This document shows positions 7,508 to 13,944 of a stretch of 13,944 nt of DNA, piece by piece. The notes beneath the pieces are model-generated. The model was given only the letters and a program-made list of their open reading frames with translations. It ran no database searches and was not told where the DNA came from. Each line of letters starts with the position of its first letter. Position 1 is the first letter of the stretch. Origin of the DNA: JARICQ01 sp964428475 (GTDB lineage Bacteria > Bacillota > Clostridia > Tissierellales > Tissierellaceae); NCBI GenBank assembly GCA_964428475.1, contig CAYRYO010000044.1:1-13944 (forward strand). Reading direction: 5' to 3'. A program made the position numbers and the translations under genes.

Positions 7508-9102
7508 TGACTATCTCTTTCTAAATAAGATAATTTATTGTGAGTTGTCATATTATGATCATATCTACACATCCAACCATCATGTTTTGCTGGTCTATAT
7601 ACATGATTGACAACAGATCCATAGATTACAACCATAGGCACATCTTCTGCTATCAGCTCTTGAAGTTTAAAAATCATATTCTTTCTCTTATCATTATCCA
7701 TTTGTATCTGCTGTTGCTGTGCAAGTTCCTCTATTTCTTTATTTGTATATCCTGGTAATGCAGATGAACCTTTCCCATTAGAACCATATATATCTTTAAG
7801 ATAACCTGGATCTCCACCTAATCCTCCATAATTAATAAGAACAAGTTCATAGTTATTATCTTTAACTACAGCATCTCTTGATTTAGAGTCCACACTCTCA
7901 ACCTTTATATCTATTCCTGCCTCTGCGAGTGTGATTTTCATAAGTTCTGCTAATTTCACTTCTTTTTCGCTATTTCCTATAAGAAGTTTAAAGGAAAACT
8001 CTTTTCCATTTAAAAGTTCTTTTGCTTTTTCAGGATTGTAGTCATATTTTTTTATACTATCATTATAAAAAGGATGAATTTCTGGCACATATCCCATGCT
8101 ACCTATAACAGCAGAACCTCTTTCCACTTTGTCTATAAGTTCTTCTCTATTTATGGCATAAGCTATAGCTTTCCTTACATTAACATCTAAAAATTCTTCT
8201 CTTCTTTCCATATTCATCATCAGCTTGTAAGTATGATATGAATGTTTGCTTAAAACTTTATATTCAGTATCATTTTTATATTTAGCTAATATATCAGAAC
8301 TAACTCTTATAATATCTATCTCTTCGTTTTCAAATGCCAAGATAGAATCACTTACTGGAACCCACTCAATAACATTGACTTTTTGTTTTAATCCCCAGTA
8401 GTCTTCAAATTCTTCAAACCTATATATTCCTTGTTCAGAATTATATTCCGTCATAGTATATGGCCCACATCCTACTAAATTGCCCTCCCCTTCAAAGCTT
8501 GTAGGATCTTCTACATTTTCCCATATATGCTTGGGAATTATCCTCATAAAGCCAATTTTAACAATATTATTTTCTTCTGGATTGTTTACAGTAATTTCAA
8601 CTTTATTCCCATCTACAACTTCTGATTCTTTTATTATATATTCATCTGAAGAAATCAAACTATTTGAAACAGGAGGATGGTCTTTATAATAGTCAAATGT
8701 AAACTTAACATCTTCTGCTGTCAATTTCTTACCATCATTCCATAAAATATTATCTCGTATTTCAAAAGTATAGACTAAGCCATCTTCACTAACTTCCCAA
8801 CTTTTAGCGATCCAAGGTATATTCCCTTTTTCATCTTTTTCAATCAATGAATCATATATAAGTTGCATTTTAGACATTCCAGGCCCTCTAGCATGATGCT
8901 TATAAGGATTTGGAATCCCAGTATCCCCTCCAGCAAGTCTAATAACTAGTTCTTCTTTTACTTCTTTTGCTTCTTCTACTTGCCCATCTTCGGCTTTAGA
9001 ACCTACTACTTCTTTGCTAGTATCGGAAGTAGTGCAACCTGTACAAGCAAATGCTAATAAAACAAATGCAATAATACTAAAGTACTTTTTTATATCACCC
9101 AT
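7504..9102 (-). CDS. Substrate-binding lipoprotein, family 5 (Opp/Dpp/Nik type), second paralogue
   Basis: A 532-residue extracellular lipoprotein that should capture the ligand and deliver it to the permeases. A short charged N-terminus and hydrophobic segment end in FACTGC with lipidated C23, followed by an acidic linker. The mature part begins LVIRLAGGDTGIPNPYKHH and has the family-5 blocks LIYDSLIEKDEKGNIPWIAK, SWEVSEDGLVYTFEIRDNI and NVRKAIAYAINREELI. It shares very long identical stretches with the next gene upstream, including the ending HNKLSYLERDSQ. The start has AAGGAGAT 5-8 bases upstream, 30 bases after the paralogue. Its TGA overlaps the permease ATG. Family 5 members bind peptides, nickel, heme or metal chelates; the Fur boxes favour a metal-related ligand here. 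Confidence 0.93.
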   Translation of the reverse strand: MGDIKKYFSIIAFVLLAFACTGCTTSDTSKEVVGSKAEDGQVEEAKEVKEELVIRLAGGDTGIPNPYKHHARGPGMSKMQLIYDSLIEKDEKGNIPWIAKSWEVSEDGLVYTFEIRDNILWNDGKKLTAEDVKFTFDYYKDHPPVSNSLISSDEYIIKESEVVDGNKVEITVNNPEENNIVKIGFMRIIPKHIWENVEDPTSFEGEGNLVGCGPYTMTEYNSEQGIYRFEEFEDYWGLKQKVNVIEWVPVSDSILAFENEEIDIIRVSSDILAKYKNDTEYKVLSKHSYHTYKLMMNMERREEFLDVNVRKAIAYAINREELIDKVERGSAVIGSMGYVPEIHPFYNDSIKKYDYNPEKAKELLNGKEFSFKLLIGNSEKEVKLAELMKITLAEAGIDIKVESVDSKSRDAVVKDNNYELVLINYGGLGGDPGYLKDIYGSNGKGSSALPGYTNKEIEELAQQQQIQMDNDKRKNMIFKLQELIAEDVPMVVIYGSVVNHVYRPAKHDGWMCRYDHNMTTHNKLSYLERDSQ

Positions 9103-9103
9103 T

Positions 9104-9136
9104 TTAAATCTCCTTTCTTAGATGATGCTTTTTCAT
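9104..9136 (-). repeat. Fossil of the permease start left by tandem duplication of the binding-protein gene
   Basis: The minus strand after the first binding-protein gene reads AATGAAAAAGCA, identical to the sequence after the second copy, where it starts the OppB-type permease. Here the ATG at 9136 gives MKKHHLRKEI and a stop at 9104. The duplicated unit therefore ran from a binding-protein gene into codon 4 of the permease. The tail of this mini-frame doubles as the ribosome binding site of the next gene. Confidence 0.75.
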
Positions 9137-10713
9137 TGACTATCTCTTTCTAAATAAGATAATTTATTGTGAGTTGTCTTAAAGTTATCGTATCTATACA
9201 TCCAGCCATCATATTTTTCTGGTCTAAATACATAGTGAACATCTTCACTGTAAAGTAAAATTAAAGGCACATCATCTGCTATCAGCTCTTGCAGTTTGAA
9301 AATCATATTTTTTCTCTTTTTCTCATCTAATTCTGTCTGCTGTTGCTTTGCAAGTTCTTCTATTTCCTTATTTGTATATCCTGGTAATGCAGATGAACCT
9401 TTCCCATTGGAACCATAAATATCCTTAAGATAACCTGGATCTGCACCAAGCCCACCATGATGCATAAGTAAAAGTTCATAATTATATTCCTTAGCAGCTG
9501 AATCTCTTGCCTTTGAATCTACACTCTTGATTTCGATATCGATTCCTACCTCTGCCAGTGATAATTTCATAAGCTCTGCCAGTTTTACTTCCTTTTCATT
9601 GTTTCCCACAAGCATTTTAAATGAAAACTTCTTTCCATTTAAAAGTTCTTTTGATTTTTCAGTATTATAAATATACTGTTCTACATCTTTATTGTAAAAA
9701 GGATGGACTTTTGGTACATAACCCATACTGCCCATAACGGCAAAGCCACGTTCTACTTTATCTATAAGGTCCTGTCTATCTATAGCATAAGCTATAGCTT
9801 TTCTGACATTAACATCCAATAATTCTTCTCTTTTCCCCATATTCATCATAAGTTTATAAGTGTGATAGGGAGATTTCTTTTCAACCTTATATGCACCGTC
9901 ATTTTCATATCTAGATAATATATCGGGACTAGCACTTATTAAATCTATCTCCTCGTTTTCAAAGTCAAGTACAGAATCACTTACCGGAACAAATTCAATA
10001 GCATCAACTCTTTGCTTTAATCCCCAATAATCTTTAAATGCTTCAAATCTATATATTCCTTGTTCTGGATTATATTCCGTCATAATATATGGGCCACATC
10101 CCATTACATTTCCTTTGCCCTCAAAATTAGTAGGGTCTTCAACATCTTCCCATATATGTTTAGGAATTATTCTCATACAACCTATTTTAGTAATATTATC
10201 TGCATTAGCTTGGTTAACAATAATTTCAACTTTATTGTCTCCTATAACTTCTGTCCTTTTTATCATATATTCACCTGATGAAATCAAAGCATTTGAAACT
10301 GGAGAATGATCCCTATAATAGTCAAAGGTGAATTTAATATCTTCTACGGTTAATTTTTCACCATCATGCCAAGTAATATTATCTTCAATTTCAAAAGTAT
10401 AATTCAAACCATCTTCACTAACTTCCCAACTTTTAGCGATCCAAGGTATATTACCATTCTCATCTTTTTCAATCAATGAATCATATATAAAATTCATCTT
10501 AGCAGTCCCCGGTCCTCTAGAATAATGCTTATATGGATTTGGAAGTCCATAGTCCCCTCCCTGAAGTCTAATGACAAGCTCTTCTTTTGCTTCGTTCTTT
10601 TCAACTTTTGATTCAACTGCATCTTTACTGACAGCTGTAGTAGAACAACCCATACAAACAAATACCAGCAAAACAAATGTACTAATGCTAAAAATCTTTT
10701 TTATATTTCCCAT
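9133..10713 (-). CDS. Substrate-binding lipoprotein, family 5 (Opp/Dpp/Nik type), first paralogue
   Basis: A 526-residue extracellular lipoprotein of the same importer, and the promoter-proximal copy. The signal peptide ends in FVCMGC with lipidated C23. The mature protein begins LVIRLQGGDYGLPNPYKHYS and shows LIYDSLIEKDENGNIPWIAK and NVRKAIAYAIDRQDLI. The two copies are nearly identical in the PGYLKDIYGSNGKGSSALPG block and the C-terminus. They differ most in the signal and linker, near residue 185, and around the ILLYSEDVHYVFRPEKYD stretch. That pattern suggests altered ligand preference, though it is not proof. GAGGGGG lies 7 bases before the ATG. The gene starts 18 bases after the methyltransferase stop, in one operon. 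Confidence 0.93.
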   Translation of the reverse strand: MGNIKKIFSISTFVLLVFVCMGCSTTAVSKDAVESKVEKNEAKEELVIRLQGGDYGLPNPYKHYSRGPGTAKMNFIYDSLIEKDENGNIPWIAKSWEVSEDGLNYTFEIEDNITWHDGEKLTVEDIKFTFDYYRDHSPVSNALISSGEYMIKRTEVIGDNKVEIIVNQANADNITKIGCMRIIPKHIWEDVEDPTNFEGKGNVMGCGPYIMTEYNPEQGIYRFEAFKDYWGLKQRVDAIEFVPVSDSVLDFENEEIDLISASPDILSRYENDGAYKVEKKSPYHTYKLMMNMGKREELLDVNVRKAIAYAIDRQDLIDKVERGFAVMGSMGYVPKVHPFYNKDVEQYIYNTEKSKELLNGKKFSFKMLVGNNEKEVKLAELMKLSLAEVGIDIEIKSVDSKARDSAAKEYNYELLLMHHGGLGADPGYLKDIYGSNGKGSSALPGYTNKEIEELAKQQQTELDEKKRKNMIFKLQELIADDVPLILLYSEDVHYVFRPEKYDGWMYRYDNFKTTHNKLSYLERDSQ

Positions 10714-10731
10714 TTTAAACCCCCTCTTGTT

Positions 10732-11535
10732 TTACGCTTTCCAATATAAAAGTGCTGAATTTGAATAAGTCTTATAACTTATCATCTCATCCTTTATATT
10801 GTTAAAAAAATCTTTAATTTCCTTTTCTAAATTATGTTTTGAAAATCTGCTAATATGCCTTGATATAGATTCTTCTTTTGTAAGCTTAAATGTATCTTTT
10901 GATTCAAGATATGCAATTTCTGGATTATATCCCATCAGCCATATCATGTTTAAAAACGCCCATAAGGTTTCTCTGCTATTATGTGGATCTTTGGAATTAT
11001 CTATATTAAATTTATTCATTATCTCGTCCGAGATATTATCTTGTCTTTTAATCATCCTACTTACCATACAATATCCTTTAGAAGCTTTTGACATCTTTTC
11101 TAATGCTTCTTTTACATCCACTGCAGGACACATAGATGAAAATATAAAATCAAACCTTTTTTCCCATCCAAATTCCATTAAATCCAAATCTGCCCAATTA
11201 GCTTTTATATAACTAGTCTTAGAGAAGTTATCATCTTTATTGTTTTTTATTGCAAATTCTAGCATTTTAGACGATATATCTAAACCAATTACAGATTGAG
11301 ATTCCTTAGCAAACTCCATGCTATGTCTTCCAGGTCCACACCCTATATCCAATATTTCACTTGATGAATTTATTATATTCCTACCTTTAAGTAAAGAGAT
11401 AAGACCATCTACCTTAGAAGCCTTAGACTTACTTATATTTTTATTAAATTCTATTGCCTTTTCATCCCAAAGTTGTTCTTGATTCTCTTTTTCCCTTGTT
11501 TTTTTTACTAAACTATCAAAATAAGATATATCCAT
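10732..11535 (-). CDS. Class I SAM-dependent methyltransferase, first gene of the Fur-controlled operon
   Basis: A 267-residue soluble protein with a Rossmann methyltransferase core. Motif I is ILDIGCGPGRHS at 61-72, motif II VIGLDIS at 82-88, then ANWADLDL at 112-119 and FDFIFSSMCPAV at 128-139. The acceptor is unknown. The start at 11535 has an ideal GGAGG 7 bases upstream. The open frame extends to 11577, but that upstream ATG lies inside a Fur-type operator and lacks a ribosome binding site. Only 18 bases separate it from the first binding-protein gene, so it is co-transcribed with the importer. It might modify the imported ligand or a metal-binding molecule; that is inference from context. 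It does not resemble the nicotianamine synthase-like CntL of staphylopine operons. Confidence 0.88.
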   Translation of the reverse strand: MDISYFDSLVKKTREKENQEQLWDEKAIEFNKNISKSKASKVDGLISLLKGRNIINSSSEILDIGCGPGRHSMEFAKESQSVIGLDISSKMLEFAIKNNKDDNFSKTSYIKANWADLDLMEFGWEKRFDFIFSSMCPAVDVKEALEKMSKASKGYCMVSRMIKRQDNISDEIMNKFNIDNSKDPHNSRETLWAFLNMIWLMGYNPEIAYLESKDTFKLTKEESISRHISRFSKHNLEKEIKDFFNNIKDEMISYKTYSNSALLYWKA

Positions 11536-11561
11536 TCTAATCCTCCAGTTTTGATTAAATT

Positions 11562-11576
11562 TTATAATCATTATCA
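11562..11576. promoter_or_regulatory. Second Fur/PerR-type 7-1-7 operator
   Basis: TTATAATCATTATCA differs from the Bacillus Fur 7-1-7 consensus TGATAATNATTATCA at one position. Its left half equals the PerR consensus half-site TTATAAT and its right half equals the Fur half. Its centre is 32 bp from the upstream box, about three helical turns. It lies in the leader, before the methyltransferase ribosome binding site. Confidence 0.65.
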
Positions 11577-11593
11577 TCTTACCAGCATCTTAA

Positions 11594-11608
11594 TGATAAT
11601 GATTATCA
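11594..11608. promoter_or_regulatory. Fur box, perfect 7-1-7 inverted repeat
   Basis: TGATAATGATTATCA is a full match to the Bacillus Fur 7-1-7 consensus. It starts 5 bases downstream of the -10 and covers the expected transcription start near 11607, where bound repressor would block initiation. This predicts derepression of the methyltransferase-importer operon on iron limitation. Related regulators (PerR, Zur, Nur) share similar sites, so the metal is inferred. Confidence 0.85.
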
Positions 11609-11613
11609 ATGTC

Positions 11614-11643
11614 ATTATACTATGCTAAATAATACAATGTCAA
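11614..11643 (-). promoter_or_regulatory. Consensus promoter of the methyltransferase-importer operon
   Basis: Minus-strand TTGACA at 11643-11638 and TATAAT at 11619-11614 are both perfect, separated by 18 bases. The predicted leader to the methyltransferase start is about 70 bases. The strength of the promoter fits tight repression by the operator just downstream. Confidence 0.85.
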
Positions 11644-11670
11644 CGATACTCCTTAATCTCCCTAATTTTG

Positions 11671-11688
11671 TGATATTTTACAATATCA
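11671..11688. promoter_or_regulatory. 18-bp perfect inverted repeat upstream of the Fur-controlled promoter
   Basis: TGATATT, a 4-base spacer TTAC, then AATATCA form a perfect 7-4-7 inverted repeat. It lies 28 bases upstream of the -35, a position suited to an activator or a second repressor. It does not match the Fur consensus. The rest of the gap between the promoter and the hairpin at 11765 shows nothing I can identify. Confidence 0.35.
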
Positions 11689-11764
11689 AACTTAAATAAA
11701 CAGAATTTTCCGTCAACACTATGTGTTTATAAGGTCTTTATCTTGAAGTAAGTTATTAATACTT

Positions 11765-11810
11765 TAAAAAACAGAGGTAAACAATATTAATTGTTTACCT
11801 CTGTTTTTTA
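11765..11810 (-). terminator. Rho-independent terminator of the radical SAM-kinase operon (bidirectional hairpin)
   Basis: The arms 11766-11785 and 11790-11809 are perfectly complementary over 20 bp with a 4-base loop; T765-A810 and T764-A811 extend the stem. A-tracts at the base of one arm and T-tracts at the other give a U-run in either direction. It is about 75 bases past the kinase stop and separates that operon from the Fur-controlled one. Confidence 0.85.
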
Positions 11811-11837
11811 AGTCTTTAAATCTATTAACTTAAACTT

Positions 11838-11865
11838 CGTACTGACATTAAAATCCTAGCGTGAA
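11838..11865. repeat. Dispersed 28-bp repeat, copy B
   Basis: The core TTAAAATCCTAG and its flanks match copy A at 3649-3676, 22 of 28 positions and the same orientation. It lies between the kinase stop and the terminator. The pairing of the outer arms seen in copy A is weaker here. Confidence 0.45.
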
Positions 11866-11885
11866 ATTTAGAAAACCTACTTATA

Positions 11886-12761
11886 TTATTTTAATAATTC
11901 GTATTTACTATTTATAATTGGCATCTTTAAGACATCAAGTATCTTTTCAAGTAGAATCCCTTCTCTCCTTGGATATGAACAAGCATAGCTCTCCTTGATT
12001 CCAATATAGGTGAATCTAACGCTTTTATCCATGGCAATAGCTAGACCATCTCCATTCATTAGATTTCCTATTAACACACTAGTAAATGCATCTCCGGTAC
12101 CAGGAAATTCTACAGGTATATGTTTAGAGCTAAGCTTCCAAAACTTATTGTTGGCTTTGTCGTATCCAAATACATGTATATCATCCGATGAATGGCGATC
12201 TGGAACACTAGTAATAACAACCATTTTAGGTCCTAAATCAGATAGTTCTACTAACATGTTTTTAACTTCATCTTCTGGAATCTCTACAGTATATTCTCTT
12301 CCCAACAGATATATAGCTTCTGTAAAATTCGGAGTTATAATATCTGCTTTTCCTACTAGGTTTTTCATTTTTTTAACCATATCTTCATCTATAGTGGGGT
12401 ATAGTTTACCATGATCTCCCATCACAGGATCAACAACTACCATGTTACAGGTATTTCCAAAGTGGTTAATAAAATCTAAAATAATATCTACTTGTCTTCC
12501 AGAACCTAGAAATCCACTGTAAATACAATCAAACTGGACATCTTCCTTTTTCCAATGATTCATATAATCTACCATTGAATCTGTCAAATCTATAAATGAA
12601 AAATCGTCAAAGTAACCAGTATTATTTGATAGAATTGCTGTAGGAAAAGGACATACTTGAATACCCATAGATGAAAGTATTGGTATTATTACGGTAAGTG
12701 AAGTTCTTCCATAGCCTGATAAATCATGAATAGCTGCAAGCTTTTTTATTGGGTTTTTCAT
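11886..12761 (-). CDS. pdxY: Pyridoxamine/pyridoxal kinase (PdxY/PdxK family)
   Basis: This 291-residue cytoplasmic enzyme phosphorylates B6 vitamers with ATP, salvaging them to the 5'-phosphates. It is a ribokinase-fold protein: substrate-loop motif SGYG at 15-18, DPVMGD at 111-116, ITPNFTE at 142-148, and anion-hole motif GTGDAF at 221-226 with catalytic D224. The N-terminus AAIHDLSGYGRTSLTVIIPI and length match the family. AAAGGAG lies 8 bases before the ATG, and the gene starts 13 bases after the radical SAM stop, so the two are co-transcribed and probably coupled. PdxY and PdxK are hard to separate by sequence; the symbol is provisional. Some relatives prefer hydroxymethylpyrimidine, which cannot be excluded. 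Confidence 0.88.
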   Translation of the reverse strand: MKNPIKKLAAIHDLSGYGRTSLTVIIPILSSMGIQVCPFPTAILSNNTGYFDDFSFIDLTDSMVDYMNHWKKEDVQFDCIYSGFLGSGRQVDIILDFINHFGNTCNMVVVDPVMGDHGKLYPTIDEDMVKKMKNLVGKADIITPNFTEAIYLLGREYTVEIPEDEVKNMLVELSDLGPKMVVITSVPDRHSSDDIHVFGYDKANNKFWKLSSKHIPVEFPGTGDAFTSVLIGNLMNGDGLAIAMDKSVRFTYIGIKESYACSYPRREGILLEKILDVLKMPIINSKYELLK

Positions 12762-12774
12762 GAAAAATCTCCTT

Positions 12775-13701
12775 TCATCTCAATCTATAAGTACAATAGT
12801 TTTTATAATTTACTACTTCTATATCTTGATCACTATCCAGTCTTTCAAAAAAACTCTCAACACTAGTATTCTGCCTTTGTTCTATAAAAGCCTTTATTTC
12901 AAATTGATTCATAGGATGTCTTTTAATAATACTCAGTATAGCTTCATAATCATCTTTGACTTCGCTATAAAACCCTTCTGAAACAAGCTTGTCTATAGAG
13001 ATACCACCTAGTATTGAAATAGCTTCTTCCATAGCTTGTTTTGATGGTTGCTCAACAAATGTTTCAGCAGGAGGTCTTACAGGTGCATTGATATATAATT
13101 TATGATAATTTATCTTACTTAATATTTCTTTGAAATTTAAAAAAAATTGTTTGCTATCATTTATCCCTTTAACAAGCATAGTTTCAATCCACAATTGTCC
13201 CTTGTATTCCTTGGAAAAGACCTCCAATCCCTTAACTACATCATCAAACTTTATACTTCCATGAGACCTGTTGATTTTTTTAAACATCTCTTCATTGGAT
13301 GCATCCAGAAAAGGAAGAACAATATCAGCATTTTTTAACTCTTCCCTTACTTGGCTGTTGGACAATAAAGCACCATTTGTAATAACTGCTATAGGCTTAT
13401 CTGTAAGTAACTTCAACTCATCAATTAAAATACCCAAGTCTATATATAACAGTGGTTCGCCTTCCCCTACTATTGTAACTACATCAAATTTAATATTATC
13501 ATTTAAATATCCTTTAAACTCTTCGATTAAGTCTTTACAGTCAAAATACCTTTTTCTTTTATTTGTCATATTTTTTGTTCTTCCCAGTTGACAATATATG
13601 CAGGAATAATTACAATGACCTTTAGCTATAGGGCTAATGCCAATAGAAAGACCCATCCTTCTTGAAGGAACAGGCCCATAAACATATTTAAAACTTGTCA
13701 T
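12775..13701 (-). CDS. Radical SAM protein of unknown substrate (COG0731-like)
   Basis: The 308-residue protein opens with YVYGPVPSRRMGLSIGISP and carries the cluster-binding motif CNYSCIYC (C30, C34, C37), which ligates the [4Fe-4S] cluster that cleaves S-adenosylmethionine. GEGEP at 79-83 is the SAM-binding element. The last 60 residues, from about 250, look like a small winged-helix-type domain. Members are often labelled as tRNA wyosine synthetase-like Fe-S oxidoreductases, but no substrate is established and bacteria do not make wyosine. The ATG at 13701 has AAGGAAG about 8 bases upstream; the GTG at 13710 is too close to it. It is the first gene of the operon with the B6 kinase. Confidence 0.88.
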   Translation of the reverse strand: MTSFKYVYGPVPSRRMGLSIGISPIAKGHCNYSCIYCQLGRTKNMTNKRKRYFDCKDLIEEFKGYLNDNIKFDVVTIVGEGEPLLYIDLGILIDELKLLTDKPIAVITNGALLSNSQVREELKNADIVLPFLDASNEEMFKKINRSHGSIKFDDVVKGLEVFSKEYKGQLWIETMLVKGINDSKQFFLNFKEILSKINYHKLYINAPVRPPAETFVEQPSKQAMEEAISILGGISIDKLVSEGFYSEVKDDYEAILSIIKRHPMNQFEIKAFIEQRQNTSVESFFERLDSDQDIEVVNYKNYCTYRLR

Positions 13702-13724
13702 ACCCACCACTTCCTTTTTGTTTT

Positions 13725-13762
13725 ATGTACCGATATGCATTTTCAAATGTACCCTTATGCAT
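13725..13762. promoter_or_regulatory. Two 16-bp direct repeats in the leader of the radical SAM-kinase operon, candidate operator
   Basis: ATGTACCGATATGCAT at 13725-13740 and ATGTACCCTTATGCAT at 13747-13762 agree at 13 of 16 positions; only the central three differ. Spacing is 22 bp, two helical turns, so a dimeric regulator could bind both on one face. The upstream copy covers the expected transcription start. MocR/PdxR-type regulators of B6 genes are known to use direct repeats, so such a regulator is one candidate, but no regulator gene is in the window. Confidence 0.55.
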
Positions 13763-13764
13763 AC

Positions 13765-13793
13765 ATTATATTAATACACTTCCATATTGTCAA
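13765..13793 (-). promoter_or_regulatory. Consensus promoter of the radical SAM-kinase operon
   Basis: Minus-strand TTGACA at 13793-13788 and TATAAT at 13770-13765 are both perfect and separated by 17 bases. The predicted leader is about 55 bases and contains both direct repeats. Confidence 0.85.
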
Positions 13794-13850
13794 TTAAATT
13801 ACATTTATAAATATGCCTCTGGAATATAAAGGCTCAGTAAGATATAATTT

Positions 13851-13937
13851 TTAGCACATTAGTTTTTCATTTTCAAGTTGTATATGAATATCCCTTTCTT
13901 TTAATAGTCTAATTAAGCCTACATTAGCTAAGATTAT
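13851..13937 (-). other. Short coding-like remnant at the right edge, unidentified
   Basis: A minus-strand stretch of 28 codons ending at TAA 13851-13853 reads ILANVGLIRLLKERDIHIQ and continues with a charged tail. All three minus frames are closed by stops within the outermost 22 bases, so no intact gene enters here. The composition looks protein-like but is too short to assign. Bases 13794-13850 show nothing further. Confidence 0.25.
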
Positions 13938-13944
13938 CTATATC

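Noticed and set aside
10799..11212. 137-codon plus-strand open frame
   Set aside because: It is the antisense shadow of the methyltransferase, which has clear family motifs on the other strand.
11536..11577. Upstream ATG for the methyltransferase
   Set aside because: It overlaps the downstream Fur-type operator and lacks a ribosome binding site, while 11535 has GGAGG at ideal spacing.
12010..12414. 134-codon plus-strand open frame
   Set aside because: Antisense shadow of the pyridoxamine kinase.
13271..13591. 106-codon plus-strand open frame
   Set aside because: Antisense shadow of the radical SAM gene.
1..13944. CRISPR arrays, tRNA and rRNA genes
   Set aside because: No regularly spaced repeats, and no tRNA or rRNA signature sequences were seen on either strand.

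Overview
The window reads as an AT-rich, low-GC Gram-positive anaerobe, most likely a clostridial or Tissierella-like Firmicute. The support is the base composition, strong Shine-Dalgarno sites (GGAGG, AAAGGAG), consensus TTGACA/TATAAT promoters, lipoprotein-type binding proteins, a perfect Bacillus-style 7-1-7 Fur box, and a single-chain molybdenum aldehyde oxidoreductase. Species cannot be fixed from sequence alone. Every gene found lies on the minus strand, so transcription runs from the right end to the left.

Right block (about 13,944 to 11,760). A consensus promoter with two 16-bp direct repeats 22 bp apart, just downstream of its -10, drives a two-gene operon: a radical SAM protein of unknown substrate and a pyridoxamine/pyridoxal kinase. 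A long perfect hairpin at 11,765-11,810 ends it.

Centre block (11,643 to 3,997). A consensus promoter with two Fur-type operators controls a six-gene operon. It encodes a class I SAM methyltransferase, two tandem paralogous family-5 substrate-binding lipoproteins, an OppB-type permease, an OppC-type permease, and an ATPase with the OppD and OppF halves fused into one chain. The OppB-type gene really begins at 7,507, overlapping the second binding-protein stop as ATGA. It carries a single-base frameshift near codon 36, most simply a G lost from a GGGG run. An 11-base copy of that permease start survives between the two binding-protein genes, which records how the tandem duplication arose. The Fur control and the methyltransferase suggest import of a metal chelate or metallophore rather than nutritional peptides; this is inference.

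Left-centre block (3,963 to 3,075). Decayed DNA: a MATE efflux-pump fragment with one nonsense codon and two frameshifts, an RsbW-like anti-sigma ATPase remnant with a frameshift and a stop, a palindromic dispersed repeat, and short direct repeats. A 28-bp sequence at the broken end of the MATE gene recurs at 11,838-11,865 next to the kinase operon.

Left block (2,949 to 1). A complete molybdenum-containing aldehyde oxidoreductase of the Desulfovibrio Mop type, its terminator, and the first 12 codons of another minus-strand gene cut by the window edge.
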